From contig CP022114.1 in the NCBI GenBank assembly GCA_002211745.1, forward strand, positions 992,001 through 1,056,000: a stretch of DNA of 64,000 nt, given 5' to 3'. The translations under genes were made by a program, and so were the position numbers. The DNA comes from Kluyvera genomosp. 3. Its GTDB lineage: Bacteria > Pseudomonadota > Gammaproteobacteria > Enterobacterales > Enterobacteriaceae. Below, piece by piece: positions 63,897 to 64,000 of this stretch; positions within the stretch are counted from its first letter, which is position 1; each line of letters begins with the position of its first letter. Below the pieces are notes generated by a model. That model had not been told where the DNA came from. It searched no databases and saw nothing but the letters and a program-made list of their open reading frames with translations.

Positions 63897-64000
63897 CCCC
63901 ACTCGGGATTTTACTTCCCACTAAAGAAAACTTATCTTATTCCCACTTTTTCCGTCCGGGCGCAGGTCGTTTTATCGCGATTAGCGTCTACGACGAATAT

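Noticed and set aside
63897-64000. Start of alaS at the right edge
   Set aside because: alaS follows recX in E. coli, but no start codon or AlaRS N-terminus is reached before base 64000.

Overview
The window is a piece of an enterobacterial chromosome. Gene order follows the Escherichia coli eno-to-recA segment read backwards: eno, queE, queD, cysJIH, iap, cysDNC, ygbE, ftsB, ispD, ispF, truD, surE, pcm, nlpD, rpoS, mutS, ygbA, ascBFG, hydN, hypF, norWVR, gutQ, mltB, pncC, recA, recX. Between these core genes sit accessory blocks: agp, a hydroxyarylic acid decarboxylase operon, a hok toxin gene, a tryptophanase operon, a heme-uptake operon, an AraC/dioxygenase pair, a cysteine-type formate dehydrogenase H, a nickel permease and a zinc-type ABC importer. 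This mix points to the Klebsiella/Raoultella group, probably an indole-positive member such as the K. oxytoca complex or Raoultella. The genus is an inference from memory of gene content; I could not run a search.

Layout. 1-3.1 kb: eno tail, an extended SDR reductase, a GntP-family permease. 3.3-5.8 kb: queE, agp, queD. 6.1-14.9 kb: assimilatory sulfate reduction (cysJIH, cysDNC) around iap. 14.9-21.7 kb: ygbE, ftsB, ispDF, truD, surE, pcm, nlpD, rpoS. 21.8-25 kb: MarR regulator, kpdBCD-type decarboxylase, hok. 25.1-27.7 kb: mutS. 27.9-31.1 kb: tnaCAB with its leader peptide and a CRP site. 31.1-37.7 kb: hmuRSTUV with a Fur box and a divergent SelW-like gene. 37.7-39.8 kb: ygbA, AraC regulator, PhyH dioxygenase. 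39.86-41.93 kb: an IS110/IS1111-type element lying inside IS50-like ends. 42-46.1 kb: ascBFG. 46.2-52.3 kb: a sigma-54 operon hydN-fdhF-hypF-nickel permease. 52.4-56.7 kb: norWV/norR with sigma-54 and NorR sites. 56.7-63.9 kb: gutQ, mltB, metal ABC importer, pncC, recA, recX; alaS would start just past the right edge.

Sequence quality dominates interpretation. About 65 single-base deletions break some 33 genes. Every one I could resolve is the loss of one G or C from a short G or C run (2 to 6 bases). Adding the bases back gives lengths equal or close to E. coli orthologues (QueE 223, Agp 413, CysI 570, CysN 475, TruD 349, NorW 377, GutQ 321). I therefore annotate these as coding genes with sequence-level frameshifts, not as true pseudogenes. 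The one clear exception is a TGA replacing a conserved TGG codon near the end of tnaB.

Most notable biology: the Sec-to-Cys formate dehydrogenase H linked to hydN, hypF and a nickel importer; an insertion element exactly where the formate hydrogenlyase (hyc/hyp/fhlA) cluster lies in E. coli; a complete TnaC attenuator; and readable Fur, Zur, NsrR, NorR, LexA, CRP and sigma-54 sites.
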